A stretch of DNA of 64,000 nucleotides, from contig JAURZL010000010.1 of assembly GCA_030653365.1 (NCBI GenBank), positions 269,773 to 333,772 on the forward strand. The letters run 5' to 3'. Numbering within the stretch: position 1 is the stretch's first letter; every line of letters starts with the position of its first letter. This DNA comes from Anaerolineaceae bacterium. GTDB lineage: Bacteria; Chloroflexota; Anaerolineae; Anaerolineales; Anaerolineaceae. Shown here one piece after another: positions 8,027 to 17,979 of the stretch. The position numbers were made by a program, and so were the translations under genes. Below the pieces are notes generated by a model, which searched no databases, was not told the origin of the DNA, and saw only the letters and a program-made list of their open reading frames with translations.

Positions 8027-10357
8027 ATGAGTGTTCCTGTTTTGATCCATTTACAAGATAGAAATTTGCCGTCCTCGATTGGAAATAAAGCAAATAACCT
8101 GCGAACATTATCAAAAATTGGTATGAAAATTCCATTAACCTATGTGATTCCCTGGGAGGTTTTCGATCGATACCAGGCAAAAGATGATTCAGTAATTCAA
8201 GAATTAAAAACCAAAATCACTGATGAACTAGTCCCCTCCAAACTCTATGCAATTCGGTCATCTGCAAATGTTGAAGACAGCTTACAGTATTCTTTTGCAG
8301 GTCAATTTAAAACAATGTTGAATATCAAAGGCGTGGAGGAAATTTTATCTGCTATTCTATCCATCTGGGACACAACCAACTCTTCTTCTGTTATTCAATA
8401 TCTGGAAAAATTGCCAAATAACCCTCAGAAATTGCAAATGGCGGTAATCGTACAGGAGATGGTAACACCTGAATATTCAGGTGTGGCATTCAGTCGAAAT
8501 CCCATCACAGGCACAGATGAGATCGTCATTGAGGCAGTGGAAGGCATTGGAGAGAAGCTGGTCCAATCTGGTGTGACGCCATATCGTTGGATACATAAAT
8601 GGGGAAAATGGATTGTCAAACCTGATGAGAATATTATTCCGGAGTCAGTTGTCACTCAGGTCATTATTGGTACCAAAAAAATAGTCAATGCATATAAAAA
8701 CCCCATTGATTTAGAATGGGTTTATGATGGAAATTCCATCACCTGGGTCCAGGCAAGGGAAATAACCTCGCTCTCAAACATTTCAATTTACTCAAATCGC
8801 ATTTCAAAAGAAGTGATGCCAGGTCAAATCAAACCATTAATATGGTCCATCAATCTGCCATTAATCATACCCACCTGGATTGATTTGCTGAATGAATTAG
8901 TTGGAGAAACGCACCTGAAAGTTGAAGATATGGCGAAGCAGTTTTATTACCGTTCCTATTTTAATATGGGCGCGATGGGTAAATTATTCTCTAAGGCAGG
9001 TTTTCCTTCTGAAGGATTGGAAATGATGATGGGTGTTGTTCCGAAGGAAGCAGGCCGACCAGTATTTAAATTTAACCCTGGAATGTTGCGATTAGCACCA
9101 AAATTAATCTGGTTTTTTTACAATAAATGGACATTTGCTCGAAGATACAAAAGGGATATGCCTGAATTAATAGCAAGCTTTAGCAGGTATGATCTAGCAG
9201 ATGTATCAGATTTAAGTTTGGATCAATTAATAATAGAAATTAAGGAATTGTTCAACCGATTACAGAAAGTTGTCTTTTTCAACGTGCATATCCCATTATT
9301 ACTTTCAATGTACAACAATCTTCTTTCATTTAACTTAAAAAAGATGGGTGTACTCCCAGAAGAATTCGATTTCACCAATGGAATTGCAGGAATAGAAAAT
9401 AATAACCCTAATTTTCTCCTTAGAAAGCTTAATCAACAATATAAACAATTAGATCCTGAAACCAGACAAGCAATCATCTCTTCAAATTTTGAACAATTTA
9501 TTGAGATGCCAATCATTTCTGAGTTTAAACAGGGGGTGTTAGACTTCAAGCAAAAATTTGGCCATCTGAGTGATAATACCAATAATTTCACGGCGATTCC
9601 CTGGCGGGAAAAACCTGAGTTTATTCTTCTGATGATTTGTGATTATCCGGAAGAAGATGAAAAAATAAAGAAATCTTTACAATTTTCTGACCTTAAAAAG
9701 AAACCCCTTTTACTTAACGTATTTTACAAACGAACCCGGGTTTTTTATCAATATCGTGATGAGGTGGGTGATTTGTATGCATATGGATATGGATTATTCC
9801 GCCCCTATTTTTTGGCTATCAGTAAAATTTTTGTAGATCTGAAAATTCTGGATGAAATTGATGATATCTTCTACCTGGATTGGCAAGAAATTCAAAATAT
9901 CGCTGATAACTTTGGCCAATCAAAAGAGAATAAAAAAATCATCCAGGATCGAAAAATTGCAATGGAAGAATCCAGAGAAATAGAATTGCCAATGACAATT
10001 TTTGGAGACCAACCTCCTCCAATTATTTCACAGCATTCATCCATTTTAAAAGGAGTACCTACATCACCTGGATATTACTCTGGCCCGGTTAGGAAAGTGC
10101 TGGGAATTGATGATTTTCCAAAAGTAAAACAAGGAGATGTACTTGTTGTTCCATTTTCCGACATCGGATGGTCACCATTATTTGCTAAAGCAGGTGCAGT
10201 CGTATCAGAATCCGGTGGGATTCTCTCTCATAGCTCAATCATAGCAAGAGAATATAAAATCCCTGCTGTTGTTTCCGTTCCTGATGCCATGAAAATGAAA
10301 GATAATCAAATGATTGTAGTTGATGGGTACAAAGGTGAAATCATCATTCATGAGTAA
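8027..10357 (+). CDS. PEP-utilising enzyme with PPDK-type ATP domain and C-terminal His domain
   Basis: 776 residues. Residues 1-250 are the PPDK N-terminal ATP-grasp-like domain (GNKANNLRTL near 20, YAIRSSANVEDS near 84-95, QEMVTPEYSGVAFSRNP near 142-158, WVQAREI near 240). A central domain begins KEVMPGQIKPLIWS near 260. The C-terminus is the swivelling phosphohistidine domain, with GGILSHSSIIARE carrying the catalytic His at about 735. This order (ATP domain, central acceptor domain, His domain, no PEP barrel) is that of rifampin phosphotransferase and related PEP-synthase-like phosphotransferases, so the likely chemistry is phosphorylation of a small acceptor via His. The acceptor is unknown; the PlsY-like gene 26 bp upstream suggests a lipid or alcohol. 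Confidence 0.82.
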   Translation: MSVPVLIHLQDRNLPSSIGNKANNLRTLSKIGMKIPLTYVIPWEVFDRYQAKDDSVIQELKTKITDELVPSKLYAIRSSANVEDSLQYSFAGQFKTMLNIKGVEEILSAILSIWDTTNSSSVIQYLEKLPNNPQKLQMAVIVQEMVTPEYSGVAFSRNPITGTDEIVIEAVEGIGEKLVQSGVTPYRWIHKWGKWIVKPDENIIPESVVTQVIIGTKKIVNAYKNPIDLEWVYDGNSITWVQAREITSLSNISIYSNRISKEVMPGQIKPLIWSINLPLIIPTWIDLLNELVGETHLKVEDMAKQFYYRSYFNMGAMGKLFSKAGFPSEGLEMMMGVVPKEAGRPVFKFNPGMLRLAPKLIWFFYNKWTFARRYKRDMPELIASFSRYDLADVSDLSLDQLIIEIKELFNRLQKVVFFNVHIPLLLSMYNNLLSFNLKKMGVLPEEFDFTNGIAGIENNNPNFLLRKLNQQYKQLDPETRQAIISSNFEQFIEMPIISEFKQGVLDFKQKFGHLSDNTNNFTAIPWREKPEFILLMICDYPEEDEKIKKSLQFSDLKKKPLLLNVFYKRTRVFYQYRDEVGDLYAYGYGLFRPYFLAISKIFVDLKILDEIDDIFYLDWQEIQNIADNFGQSKENKKIIQDRKIAMEESREIELPMTIFGDQPPPIISQHSSILKGVPTSPGYYSGPVRKVLGIDDFPKVKQGDVLVVPFSDIGWSPLFAKAGAVVSESGGILSHSSIIAREYKIPAVVSVPDAMKMKDNQMIVVDGYKGEIIIHE

Positions 10358-10377
10358 ATCATTCTCTGGAGGAAAAC

Positions 10378-11127
10378 ATGAGTGTCCTGGAAGCAAAACA
10401 GCTTTATAAAAAGTACGTTCTTGGTGAACTGACAGTAAATGCGCTGGATGGTGTTGATTTTCAATTGGAAAAGGGAGAGTTTGTTGCGATTATGGGACCT
10501 TCCGGTAGTGGAAAATCAACCCTTCTTCATTTAATTGGTGGATTGGATAATCCAACCGAAGGTTCTGTCCTATTAGTTAATCAACCATTATCCGGCATCA
10601 ACGACAACGCAGCCACTCTGGCTCGCCGGCATAATATTGGCTTTATTTTCCAATTTTTTAACCTTGTTCCCACGTTGAATGCAGAAGAGAATATATTATT
10701 ACCCATTATCATTGATGGAAAAGATCCCAATGATTATAAAGCCAGACTGGATGGTTTGCTGGAGCTGGTAGGTTTATCCAACCGAAGGCACCACCGCCCT
10801 GATCAATTATCAGGTGGCGAACAGCAACGTGTTGCCATCGCTCGGGCACTGATCACCAAGCCATCAGTTGTTTTAGCAGATGAACCAACTGGAAATCTCG
10901 ATTCTAAATCAGGAAAAATCATCATGGAACTATTGCGCCATTCCTGTGATAAATTAAGGCAGTCAATCGTGGAAGTCACTCATGATCCCCGGGCTGCTTC
11001 GTATGCGGATCGAGTTGTCTTTTTAAGGGACGGAAAAATAGTTGAAGAAATCATTCTTGAAAAAAAACTACCTTTTACTCACAGGTTACGAAAAATCAAT
11101 ACGATTTTGGAAAGATTAGAACAATAG
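10378..11127 (+). CDS. ABC transporter ATP-binding protein, LolD/MacB type
   Basis: 249 residues, ATG after TGGAGGAAA. Walker A is GPSGSGKST (40-48), the Q-loop is in [10 protein letters not shown] (89-98), the signature is LSGGEQQR (144-151), and Walker B is [12 protein letters not shown] (164-175). This matches the LolD/MacB/FtsE-like ATPases that drive FtsX-type permeases in extrusion of lipids, peptides or drugs rather than channel-type transport. It is followed 10 bp later by its permease. Length is about 20 residues more than LolD because of a basic C-terminal extension. Confidence 0.93.
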   Translation: MSVLEAKQLYKKYVLGELTVNALDGVDFQLEKGEFVAIMGPSGSGKSTLLHLIGGLDNPTEGSVLLVNQPLSGINDNAATLARRHNIGFIFQFFNLVPTLNAEENILLPIIIDGKDPNDYKARLDGLLELVGLSNRRHHRPDQLSGGEQQRVAIARALITKPSVVLADEPTGNLDSKSGKIIMELLRHSCDKLRQSIVEVTHDPRAASYADRVVFLRDGKIVEEIILEKKLPFTHRLRKINTILERLEQ

Positions 11128-11137
11128 GTTCAAAAAA

Positions 11138-13714
11138 ATGCTGCTTACCCGCTATATAACATTGAAGTCCATGCTTTCACGGCCATTAAGGGTTATTTTT
11201 AGCATGCTTGGAATCGTTTTTGGTGTGGCAGGGCTTTTAGCCATTTCTATTACCAATGAAGCAGCCCTTGCTTCCATCACACGCTTATTTGAAAACACAT
11301 CCGGGAAGGTAAATCTTTCCGTCATTCCATCCAGTAATCAGAAAGGGTTTCCAGAACAGGCAGCACGCACGATTGCCAATATTCCTGGCGTTCAATCAGC
11401 CTTGCCTGTTTTAAGAGCACAAACATTATTGGCGGATGAAATACCTCCAGACCAACTCGGTATCAATTTCTTTGGAACATCGGCTGGAGGATTATTACTG
11501 CATGGTATTGACCCAGAGTTAGAATTAATAGCCCGAGATTACGTTATTAAGCAAGGAACATTTCTATCCACTGAATCAAAAGCTTTTGAAATCGTTTTGG
11601 TAGAAACGTATGCAAATGATAAAGAATTGGAAGTTGGGTCATGGATTGATTTACTGACGCCCAACGGCATTGAAAAATTAAAATTAGTTGGGATCATTGC
11701 CAGAGACGGCCCCGGATTATCAAATAACGGTAACTTTGGTGTTATCCCTTTGGAAACAGCTCAACTAATTTTCAATCGTTCCGGAGAGTTGGATCAGGTG
11801 GACATTATCACTGTAAATGCCGAGAAACAATCACTGGAAAATTTACAAACAACGATCCAGTCTCGAATTGGTTCAACACTCTCTGTCATATTTCCAGCCA
11901 GTCAGGGGCAAAGACAAACGTCCATGCTGACAAATTATCAGATTGGTCTGAATATGATGAGTGGTATTGCTTTATTTGTTGGTGCCTTCCTCATTTACAA
12001 TGCCTTTGCCATGACTGTTCTAGAAAGAACTCGTGAATTCGGAATGCTACGTACCGTTGGAATGACCAGAAGACAAATTGTCAATCAAATGTTGATCGAA
12101 GCTCTTTTTCTGGGTTTGGTAGGTTCAACAGTAGGAATAGGCTTCGGAATATTATTGTCGAGAGGTTTAGCACAATTGATGTCAACATTGATTGGTACTG
12201 ACCTGGTCAATTTTTCCATTCCACCGGTTGCAATTATTATGAGTTTTAGTCTGGGACTATTTGTAACCATCGCAGCAGCATCCATCCCAGCTTTCCAGGC
12301 AGGACGGATATCCCCAATGGCTGCATTAAGAATTCATGGAAAGTCCCAAGAAAGTTGGATTATTCGGAAAGGCTGGATTCCTGGAAGTATACTTTTATTA
12401 ACTGCTACAGCATTATTAATCTGGAATCCCTTTTCATCAGACCCTAAATTTACCCTCGGTAGCTTAACCGTTTTTGCTTTATTTTCCGGGGCAACTCTCG
12501 TTATTCCCGCCACCATCAGGTTTTGGGAACAATCTACTCGTTTTTTGATGAAATTTGTATTTGGATCAAGTGGTGTTCTAGGTAGCCGAAACATCCAAAG
12601 GGTGCGTCAAAGAACTACCTTAACCGTAGCGGCTTTGATGGTTGGTGTTGCCATGGTTCTGGTTGTCGAAAGTATGACTGGATCATTTTCTGCCGATTTG
12701 ATCAAGTGGATTCAGGCATATATCGGTGGCGATTTGTATATCAGCTCTTCAATCCCACTCAGAGGTGACATTGCCAGAAGAATTGAATCAGTAAATGGTG
12801 TTGAAGCTGTCGCTCCTATTCGCTACTTACCCGTGGATTGGCGACTCTCAGACGGAAAGATCGAATCCATTAATATTATGGCTATTGACCCGGTTACTTA
12901 TTCAAAAGTAACAAATTTTATTTTCAGTAATTCCGAAGTAGAGGAACAAATAGCAATACAGTCCCTGATTAGTGGTGATTCGGTATTTATATCAAGCGTC
13001 CTTTCCGAAAAACATGGTGTCGATGTTGGCGATACAGTTGAATTAAGGACCAGACAGGGTTTTCGTTCCTTTCTCATTTCGGCGGTTGTGGTGGATTTTT
13101 ACAATCAGGGGCTGGTTGCCAATATGTCCTGGAACGATATGCGCAAATATTTCCGAGTTAATGATGCCAGCACTTTTCTGGTCTCTTTCGACGCTTCAGC
13201 AGACTCAGGAGAAGTACAGTCAAGAATAGATGATTTATACGGCAATAGATACCGCTTAATTATGGAATCAAATGATGCTATTCGAGAGCGTATCTTCACT
13301 TTGATTGATCAGGCCTTCATGATGTTTGATCTTTTGGCCATGATTTCCGTTATTGTCGCCTCGTTAGGGGTTGTGAATACATTAACCATAAATGTAATTG
13401 AACGGACCAGGGAAATAGGTATGTTGAGGGCGATCGGAATGTTGAAATCTCAAATCATTCGGATGATTCTTGCCGAAGCTGCGTTGATGGGATTGGTTGG
13501 TGGGCTCTTAGGCTTAGGGTTTGGGATCTTGCTGTCCCGAATTTTCCTTTTTGGAATGACATCCATGTCGGGTTATCGTTTGGACTTTGTCGTGCCTATG
13601 AGAGGAATCATCACAGGAATATTCATTGCTGTCATCATTTCACAACTGGCAGCTTTTTTCCCAGCTCGGAGGGCTGCGTCACTGAATACTTTGGAAGCAA
13701 TCCATTACGAATAA
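11138..13714 (+). CDS. FtsX-like ABC transporter permease, duplicated
   Basis: 858 residues. An N-terminal membrane helix (PLRVIFSMLGIVFGVAGLLA, near 16-35) leads into a periplasmic MacB-like core domain, then three membrane helices containing TREFGMLRTVGMTRRQI. A second copy follows: a helix at about 490-515, a second extracytoplasmic domain, then helices containing TREIGMLRAIGMLKSQI near 760-780. This is the two-halved FtsX layout of large lipoprotein/lipid/drug extruders. With the ATPase upstream and the HlyD-like lipoprotein facing it, it probably forms an export complex. Substrate unknown. Confidence 0.9.
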   Translation: MLLTRYITLKSMLSRPLRVIFSMLGIVFGVAGLLAISITNEAALASITRLFENTSGKVNLSVIPSSNQKGFPEQAARTIANIPGVQSALPVLRAQTLLADEIPPDQLGINFFGTSAGGLLLHGIDPELELIARDYVIKQGTFLSTESKAFEIVLVETYANDKELEVGSWIDLLTPNGIEKLKLVGIIARDGPGLSNNGNFGVIPLETAQLIFNRSGELDQVDIITVNAEKQSLENLQTTIQSRIGSTLSVIFPASQGQRQTSMLTNYQIGLNMMSGIALFVGAFLIYNAFAMTVLERTREFGMLRTVGMTRRQIVNQMLIEALFLGLVGSTVGIGFGILLSRGLAQLMSTLIGTDLVNFSIPPVAIIMSFSLGLFVTIAAASIPAFQAGRISPMAALRIHGKSQESWIIRKGWIPGSILLLTATALLIWNPFSSDPKFTLGSLTVFALFSGATLVIPATIRFWEQSTRFLMKFVFGSSGVLGSRNIQRVRQRTTLTVAALMVGVAMVLVVESMTGSFSADLIKWIQAYIGGDLYISSSIPLRGDIARRIESVNGVEAVAPIRYLPVDWRLSDGKIESINIMAIDPVTYSKVTNFIFSNSEVEEQIAIQSLISGDSVFISSVLSEKHGVDVGDTVELRTRQGFRSFLISAVVVDFYNQGLVANMSWNDMRKYFRVNDASTFLVSFDASADSGEVQSRIDDLYGNRYRLIMESNDAIRERIFTLIDQAFMMFDLLAMISVIVASLGVVNTLTINVIERTREIGMLRAIGMLKSQIIRMILAEAALMGLVGGLLGLGFGILLSRIFLFGMTSMSGYRLDFVVPMRGIITGIFIAVIISQLAAFFPARRAASLNTLEAIHYE

Positions 13715-13728
13715 AATTTCAGGTCTGG

Positions 13729-14676
13729 TTAATCACCTTTAAACTCAACAAAGGCTGTCATTCCCCAGCGCAGGTTGGATGGCATTTCATCCAAATTGAT
13801 AAACACAGAAAAATTTATTGCAGAACCTGGTGAAGCCTTATAAGCGATTTTTTCAACAATTCCAATAAAAGTTTTATCCGGTAACGCATCAAAGGATATG
13901 GTTGCAACATCACCCACACTCAAACGCACTGCATCCACCTCACTTAAATCAGTTGTTTCAATATACATCTCTGCCATATCAGCAACAAGAAAAACTGGTT
14001 GGGAAGGAGTCACAAATTCATCATTTTTTAAATATACTTCAATTACCGTACCATCAAATGGCATTCTAATTTCGGAATTTGTTTTAGCAAATAATGCTTG
14101 TTTGAGGGCAAGATTTGCTGCATCTAATTCTAATTGTGCATTCTTTAATTGGATCTCTGTCGCACCTGCTTCGATCGTTTCCAAACTTACCTTTGCGCTG
14201 TTTATTAGAGCCTGTGCAGCATCTAATTCTATTTGCCTGGCACCCGCTCTATCCAACCGGTCAAAATTAACCTCAGCATTAGCTAAAGCCACCTTGGCAG
14301 CAGCAATTGATTCCTTGGTCGGCAATTTCTTCAATTGATCCAATGCTAATTGTGCTCGCTTCTGATTGATTAGTGCCTGATCAACAGCAAATTGCAGATC
14401 TTCCTGATCAATTTTCGCCAGGAGCTTTCCTTCTTCCACAAAATCGCCAGTCTGATAATAAATATCTACTTCATTCCCCCCCATCGTAAAACTTAGTGTC
14501 GCCTGTTTACTAGGAACCAATTTTGCTGATGCACTTATCACCTGATCAATACGCACGAATTCAGGTATTTCAGTCGGGGATGTATTTTGTACCATCGCTC
14601 TACAACCGCTCATGATTAAACTCAATATAAAAGTTAATAAAAATACAAGAACTTTCAATGTAAAGATCTTTATCAT
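13729..14676 (-). CDS. HlyD/RND-type membrane fusion lipoprotein
   Basis: I place the start at the ATG at 14674-14676, four codons inside the open frame, because GAGG lies 6 nt upstream of it. The N-terminus is a lipoprotein signal with lipobox LIMSGC. Then come an Ala-rich barrel-sandwich half (VDIYYQTGDFVEEGKLLAKI), a long Ala/Leu/Gln coiled-coil hairpin at about residues 100-200 with near repeats (AAKVALANAEVNFDRL, DAAQALINSAKVSLET), the second barrel half (RMPFDGTVIEVYLKNDEFVT) and a C-terminal beta domain (GMTAFVEFK). This is the periplasmic-adaptor family. It converges on the FtsX gene with 14 bp between stops, so they do not share a transcript, but family logic makes it the adaptor of that exporter. 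Confidence 0.87.
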   Translation of the reverse strand: MIKIFTLKVLVFLLTFILSLIMSGCRAMVQNTSPTEIPEFVRIDQVISASAKLVPSKQATLSFTMGGNEVDIYYQTGDFVEEGKLLAKIDQEDLQFAVDQALINQKRAQLALDQLKKLPTKESIAAAKVALANAEVNFDRLDRAGARQIELDAAQALINSAKVSLETIEAGATEIQLKNAQLELDAANLALKQALFAKTNSEIRMPFDGTVIEVYLKNDEFVTPSQPVFLVADMAEMYIETTDLSEVDAVRLSVGDVATISFDALPDKTFIGIVEKIAYKASPGSAINFSVFINLDEMPSNLRWGMTAFVEFKGD

Positions 14677-14921
14677 TATCGACCTCATTATTTATTTAAA
14701 CAATCGCTGAAAGAATAAATTAATTATTGCATAAGCTCAGAAATCAAGCAAGATGAACTGCTATGTGGAAATTTGTTTCCATTTCAAGCAATAAAAATTC
14801 AAAAACTATTCGTCATAATCGAGGAGAAATTAAAATCAAATCGGAAAGAATATACAAACTTTATACAATTAGACATTATGTTGATTAGCTCATTTTATAA
14901 TAAAATTTAAAACGAGGTATC

Positions 14922-15305
14922 ATGAGCTCAGAAAAACTGGAAACTTTCAAAAAACATCAATATATCAACGTGGAAACCTTCCGTAAAAACGGAGTCGGAG
15001 TCAAAACCCCCGTCTGGTTTGCCCAGGATGGAGATACACTGGTCGTGCGTACAGAATCTTCCTCCGGCAAGATGAAACGCATCCGCAACAATCAGTATGT
15101 TCGCATTGCTCCCTGTGATGCAAGAGGTAGACTCCAGGGCGATTGGGTCGAAGCCCGGGCAGAAATACTCCCTGATAACACTGAGAATGAAAAGGTTAAC
15201 CGTTTGGTAACACAAAAATATGGATTAACAAAACGTTTATTTGATGTAATGGGGAAAGTACGTAAAAGCTCCTATGGGTCTTTCCGTGTTAAATTTATTG
15301 AGTAG
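14922..15305 (+). CDS. PPOX-class F420-dependent-type oxidoreductase
   Basis: 127 residues, ATG after AACGAGGT. The pattern MSSEKLETFKKHQYINVETF, then GVKTPVWFAQDGDTLVVRTE, SGKMKRIRNNQYVRIAPCD and RGRLQGDWVEARAEIL, is typical of the pyridoxamine-phosphate-oxidase-like split barrel, in the subfamily usually named PPOX class F420-dependent oxidoreductase. Cofactor could be F420, FMN or another flavin; the sequence does not settle it. Single gene, no partner. Confidence 0.8.
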   Translation: MSSEKLETFKKHQYINVETFRKNGVGVKTPVWFAQDGDTLVVRTESSSGKMKRIRNNQYVRIAPCDARGRLQGDWVEARAEILPDNTENEKVNRLVTQKYGLTKRLFDVMGKVRKSSYGSFRVKFIE

Positions 15306-15377
15306 GTATAAGTTTTTCATTTTTTAAGGTAGAAAAAAACTTCAATGTTTTCATCTGACCATTATTCATCTGAATAA

Positions 15378-15899
15378 TTATTGAGATAATAAGGATTTCA
15401 ATTCGCTTGACCATAAGCGAATGGCTGCCCAGTCCCGATGATCTCCAGCTTTCCAAACACCAAAGAGGGTACTCAAGTGGAACTTTAGACGGTCGCTGGC
15501 TGATGGAATCTTCTTGAGGTCCAGACCACCAGCGAAAACCTCAGTGTTGATGGTGGGCACCAGTGATTTAACGGGTTGCAGCCAGCTTTGCACATGACTG
15601 CGATAATTTTCTCCGTTCTTCATGGCAAGTGTCATACAAACCAAAAAGGCAGCAAATGGTTTCTTTGATAATTCATTCCGGTTTTCTTGCACAAATTGCA
15701 TGGCTTCTGGTAACCAGGCACCTGCCTGAATGCCACTTCCGGCAACCACAGCCTGGTAATCCTCCAAATTTTTGACATCTTTCATTGGTAATACATCCAC
15801 CTGAAGATGATCATCTTCCATTAATTTGCCAATCATTTCAGCTACCCCCTGGGTAAAACCAGTACAGCTGGCATACGTAACCAGAACTTTCTTTGCCAC
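15378..15899 (-). CDS. flavodoxin-domain protein (HemG-like)
   Basis: I choose the GTG at 15897-15899 (AGGAAG 7 nt upstream), giving about 173 residues that begin VAKKVLVTYASCTGFTQGVA. The first 12 residues of the longer open frame lack any typical flavodoxin content. The FMN phosphate loop is TYASCTGFTQGVA, followed by alternating beta/alpha with VVAGSGIQAGAW and AAFLVCMTLAM. This resembles the flavodoxin-like protoporphyrinogen oxidase/menaquinone-linked group. Redox partner unknown. A similar but not identical protein is encoded at 33486. Confidence 0.75.
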   Translation of the reverse strand: MAKKVLVTYASCTGFTQGVAEMIGKLMEDDHLQVDVLPMKDVKNLEDYQAVVAGSGIQAGAWLPEAMQFVQENRNELSKKPFAAFLVCMTLAMKNGENYRSHVQSWLQPVKSLVPTINTEVFAGGLDLKKIPSASDRLKFHLSTLFGVWKAGDHRDWAAIRLWSSELKSLLSQ

Positions 15900-16116
15900 A
15901 ATGATCTTCCTTTCGTGATTGCCAGATAAAAAAAGCAATTTATAATTTTCGAGCTTGATGGAGGAATAACCAATTATTCATTGATTACTTCGAACCTAAT
16001 TATATCAATCCTAAGATAGAACCAACTTGAATTGTGATCAATAAATTCAATACCAAATTAAATAGATAATTTATAATAATGTTTATCTAATTTGTTTTCA
16101 AAGAAGGACACCCCCC

Positions 16117-17259
16117 ATGGCCATAAAAATCGAAGAAGTTTCCACATATCATCAATTAGATACTTTTATTAAATTCCCTTTCAGCATTTATAAAGGTAAT
16201 CCATATTGGGTGCCACCTCTTCTCATGGACGAGAAAAACACCCTGGATTGGAAGAAGAATCCTGCCTTCGAGGACTCCCAGGCTCGTTATTGGCTGGCAT
16301 ATAAAGATGGAAAAGTTGTTGGACGTATCGCCGGGATCTATATTCCAAAATCTAACGAAAAATGGGGACAACACAATGTGCGTTTTGGTTGGGTGGATTT
16401 TATCGATGACCGCGAGGTTTCTAGAGCACTTTTCGATCAAGTTGAAAATTGGGCAAAGGAACTGGGTATGGACGCCGTTCATGGGCCATTGGGGTTCACC
16501 GATCTGGACCCGGAAGGTATGTTGATTGAAGGATTCGATCAATTGAGTACATTGGCATTGATTTATAATCACCCTTACTATCCGGAACATTTAGAGGCAA
16601 TGGGGTATGAAAAAGATGCAGATTGGCTGGAATATGAGATTCAGGTACCCAATCCTCCGCATGAAAAGCTGACGAAAGCTGCTGAAATCGTCATGCGCCG
16701 ATCCAAACTGCATTTTCTGGAGCTGAAAAAGAAGAAGGATTTGCTGAATTATGCCATGGATTTATTCGAGTTGATTGATTCGGAATACAGCCAGTTATAC
16801 GGTACTGTCCCGTTGAGTGACAAACAGAAACAAGCATACATCGACCAATATTTTGGTTTCGTCTCTCTTGATCTGGTACCTTTACTCCTGGACGAGAACA
16901 ATAAAATGGTAGGTTTTGCCATTGTGATGCCTTCTCTATCCAAAGCATTACAAAAATCCAAGGGTAAGATTTTTCCCTTTGGTTGGCTCAATTTGTTAAA
17001 AGCGCTTAAATCAAATACCTTCGGAGATCTTTATCTGATTGCAGTGAAGTCAGAATATCGTGGGCAAGGACTCAATGCAGCCATCATGCACCGGGTCAAT
17101 ATTGCCTTAAATAAACATGGTATTACCAGGGTGGAAACCAACGCCAACCTGGAAACAAATACCAATGTGCGCGGACAATGGAAATTATTTGAATATCGCC
17201 AGCACAAACGCCGTCGCTGCGTAATTAAACATTTAAACAATACAGAACCAACTTTTTGA
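16117..17259 (+). CDS. large GNAT-like acetyltransferase family protein
   Basis: 380 residues, ATG after AGAAGGACACC. The N-terminal region begins with FPFSIYKGNPYWVPPLLMDE and has ARYWLAYKDGKVVGRIAGI near 60-80. The middle has the conserved stretch GPLGFTDLDPEGMLIEGFD near 128-146. The C-terminal part carries the weak acetyl-CoA motif KSEYRGQGLNAAIMH near 309-323. This is the layout of a widespread hypothetical family usually labelled GNAT/N-acetyltransferase. Substrate unknown. Single gene; it converges on the SRPBCC gene. Confidence 0.72.
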   Translation: MAIKIEEVSTYHQLDTFIKFPFSIYKGNPYWVPPLLMDEKNTLDWKKNPAFEDSQARYWLAYKDGKVVGRIAGIYIPKSNEKWGQHNVRFGWVDFIDDREVSRALFDQVENWAKELGMDAVHGPLGFTDLDPEGMLIEGFDQLSTLALIYNHPYYPEHLEAMGYEKDADWLEYEIQVPNPPHEKLTKAAEIVMRRSKLHFLELKKKKDLLNYAMDLFELIDSEYSQLYGTVPLSDKQKQAYIDQYFGFVSLDLVPLLLDENNKMVGFAIVMPSLSKALQKSKGKIFPFGWLNLLKALKSNTFGDLYLIAVKSEYRGQGLNAAIMHRVNIALNKHGITRVETNANLETNTNVRGQWKLFEYRQHKRRRCVIKHLNNTEPTF

Positions 17260-17298
17260 AGTTGACCCTGTTTCATATTCCCGATGTCGGTGAATAGA

Positions 17299-17913
17299 TC
17301 AACGTTCAGAAAGAACTTTGATCGTCAGCAGCATCTTGCGTTCCATGACAAACACGATCGGACGAATTCCTTCCCAAATTCCACCGGTCATGTTGGTGCT
17401 GGTGCGTGTGATCAACCGGGTGGAGCCATCTGTTTGCGGAAGGAGTATAAATTGCCAGGTTTCTTCCCAGGATTCATTGCTTTGATGCCCAAAAGTAACA
17501 GCCTGGTTTGGAAGTACTTCATCCACGATATAAGGCGGTGGTGCAAAATCGCCGGCACACATTTTCATCAGGTCACCAGCGTCCAGGTTTTGCCATTCAG
17601 GATGAAAGCTTTCATCTTTCGCCATTTTACATCCCACCAAATTTTCCAACCAGGTATAGCTGTACATTCCTGATTTATCTGCACCAATCTGCAATATCCA
17701 GGGATAGATTTTCTGAACTGGAGCTTTTATTGTGATTCCCCGGTTGGTTGTTCGAGCGGGATTCGTCAAAAAACCATCTCCCGGAAATTTCTGCGTTCGT
17801 TCATCTGGGGTTGAACCCCAGCGATCCATCCAGGGTGTGAGAAGGACTGCCAGTATTACAACCAAAACAAGTACACCCAATAATATTCCAACAACAATTA
17901 AGAACTTTTTCAT
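17299..17913 (-). CDS. membrane-anchored SRPBCC-like protein
   Basis: 204 residues; ATG after AGAGGATAAAA. One N-terminal membrane helix (residues 4-26) is followed by a region resembling the START/SRPBCC lipid-binding fold: TIKAPVQKIYPWILQIGADKSG near 64-85, EVLPNQAVTF, and WQFILLPQTDGSTRLITRT near 155-175. Probably a membrane-tethered small-molecule or lipid-binding protein. It is the last gene of the minus-strand group 17299-19124 behind the MalT-like regulator. Confidence 0.65.
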   Translation of the reverse strand: MKKFLIVVGILLGVLVLVVILAVLLTPWMDRWGSTPDERTQKFPGDGFLTNPARTTNRGITIKAPVQKIYPWILQIGADKSGMYSYTWLENLVGCKMAKDESFHPEWQNLDAGDLMKMCAGDFAPPPYIVDEVLPNQAVTFGHQSNESWEETWQFILLPQTDGSTRLITRTSTNMTGGIWEGIRPIVFVMERKMLLTIKVLSER

Positions 17914-17979
17914 TTTTATCCTCTTTGTTTAATTCCAAGATTATTCGTATGATTTTTGCCATTTTCAAAATAATCATCA

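Noticed and set aside
13898..14338. 146-residue plus-strand frame opposite the HlyD-like gene
   Set aside because: Ala/Ser-rich mirror of the coiled-coil region; the minus strand carries the lipoprotein signal and barrel motifs.
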